DNA from: a virus
Length of the DNA: 38,182 nucleotides
Virus record (IMG/VR): IMGVR_UViG_3300010994_000002
Coordinates: 1 to 38,182 of that record
Direction: 5' to 3' (one strand)
Shown here: in pieces, positions 37,836-38,182 of the stretch
Numbering within the stretch: the first letter of the stretch is position 1
How the letters are laid out: every line of letters starts with the position of its first letter
Translations under genes and position numbers: made by a program
The notes under the pieces: model-generated
The model's input: the letters and a program-made list of their open reading frames with translations, nothing else
What the model was told of the DNA's origin: nothing
Databases searched by the model: none

Positions 37836-38111
37836 TTATATCATCAACTCCATTTCTTTGTAATCATTACAAAACACATAATAATCGTTTCCGCTTCTAA
37901 TAATATAATGATTATATTTTCCTACCAAATAAATTTCACCGATTAATTCATCTTTCCAACAAGTATTAAAGCCTTTATCGGCTTTAATACCAAAATATAT
38001 TTTTATAGCTTCTTCTGTCATATGATTATGTATTCCGCCAATAAAGAATAAATCTTCATCACATTTTTTAATTTTTACTTTGTCACCAACTTCAAACTTC
38101 TTTTTTAACAT
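37836..38111 (-). CDS. Hypothetical protein with SH3-like start, 91 residues
   Basis: Not assigned. The start FEVGDKVKIKKCDED resembles a KOW/SH3-like small barrel, and the end YIIRSGNDYYVFCNDYKEMEL another strand pair. Its 5' end lies in the terminal repeat and is repeated at bases 1-54. It directly follows the helicase gene across the circular junction. Confidence 0.7.
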   Translation of the reverse strand: MLKKKFEVGDKVKIKKCDEDLFFIGGIHNHMTEEAIKIYFGIKADKGFNTCWKDELIGEIYLVGKYNHYIIRSGNDYYVFCNDYKEMELMI

Positions 38112-38182
38112 TTATATTACCTCACTTTCATTGATTAAGTGCTTTTGGTGTGTCCACCAACCACGTTTATATCCAGCGATTG
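38058..38182. repeat. Terminal direct repeat, right copy
   Basis: Identical to bases 1-125; see the left copy. It holds the first 54 bases of the SH3-like gene and the end of the helicase gene. Confidence 0.95.

Noticed and set aside
1-38182. Altered genetic code (stop codon reassignment)
   Set aside because: TAA, TAG and TGA all end well-supported genes at sensible places, and Trp is encoded by TGG in the conserved motifs.
1-38182. Diversity-generating retroelement or insertion sequences
   Set aside because: No reverse transcriptase, transposase or variable-repeat/template-repeat pair was seen.

Overview
The window is a complete circular (or circularly permuted) genome of a tailed siphophage. 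Its first 125 bases are repeated exactly as its last 125, so the unique sequence is about 38,057 bp and the minus-strand operon runs across the contig ends. The DNA is very AT-rich. Genes use strong AAAGGAGG-type ribosome binding sites, the standard bacterial code (TAA, TAG and TGA all end genes) and TTGACA/TATAAT promoters. This points to a low-GC Firmicutes host, most likely a clostridial one. I see no integrase, transposase, CI-like repressor or ParA/ParB pair.

Layout. (1) A leftward operon starts at a promoter at 1515-1544, reads through a superfamily 2 helicase (55-1473), continues across the contig end through small genes, a DUF3268 zinc-finger protein and a VRR-NUC nuclease, and ends with an AbrB-like protein and a hypothetical gene at 36184. 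(2) A divergent, overlapping rightward promoter (1501-1529) drives a second AbrB-like protein, a zinc ribbon and a large primase-helicase (1946-4717). An origin-like AT-rich region with inverted repeats and TGTAATG iterons follows (4724-5110). (3) At 5760-6290 there is a promoter and about 500 nt of highly structured, apparently non-coding RNA. (4) A lysis cassette follows (coiled-coil membrane protein, holin, amidase with SPOR domain; 6379-8019). (5) At 8094-15941 lies an early/middle region of many small genes, including a Gam-like nuclease inhibitor, an XRE regulator, a MazG-like protein, an ERF annealing protein and a DHH phosphoesterase. It is controlled by near-identical promoters with palindromic operators. 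(6) The late operon (16013-35960) starts behind a 32-bp palindrome. It encodes terminase, portal, scaffold, capsid, head-associated adhesin-like proteins, neck proteins, a Tad2-like anti-Thoeris protein, two paralogous tail-tube proteins, frameshifted tail chaperones, connectors, tape measure, fibre, hub and a C1q-like tip protein. (7) The two transcription units converge on an array of eight 17-20 bp repeats (35975-36180).

The most noteworthy signals are as follows. A second -1 ribosomal frameshift site, with the same A_AAA_AAG heptamer as the tail chaperones, lies at the end of the ERF gene with a hairpin behind it and a new C-terminal tail. There is the large structured RNA at 5797-6290, and a short promoter-pseudoknot-terminator RNA between terminase and portal. 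The iteron array, the shared promoter/operator/leader family, the Tad2-like gene in the structural operon, and a tail-tube duplication in which one copy carries an inserted beta-sandwich domain also stand out. All functional calls come from reading the sequence and recalled family features; no database search was run.
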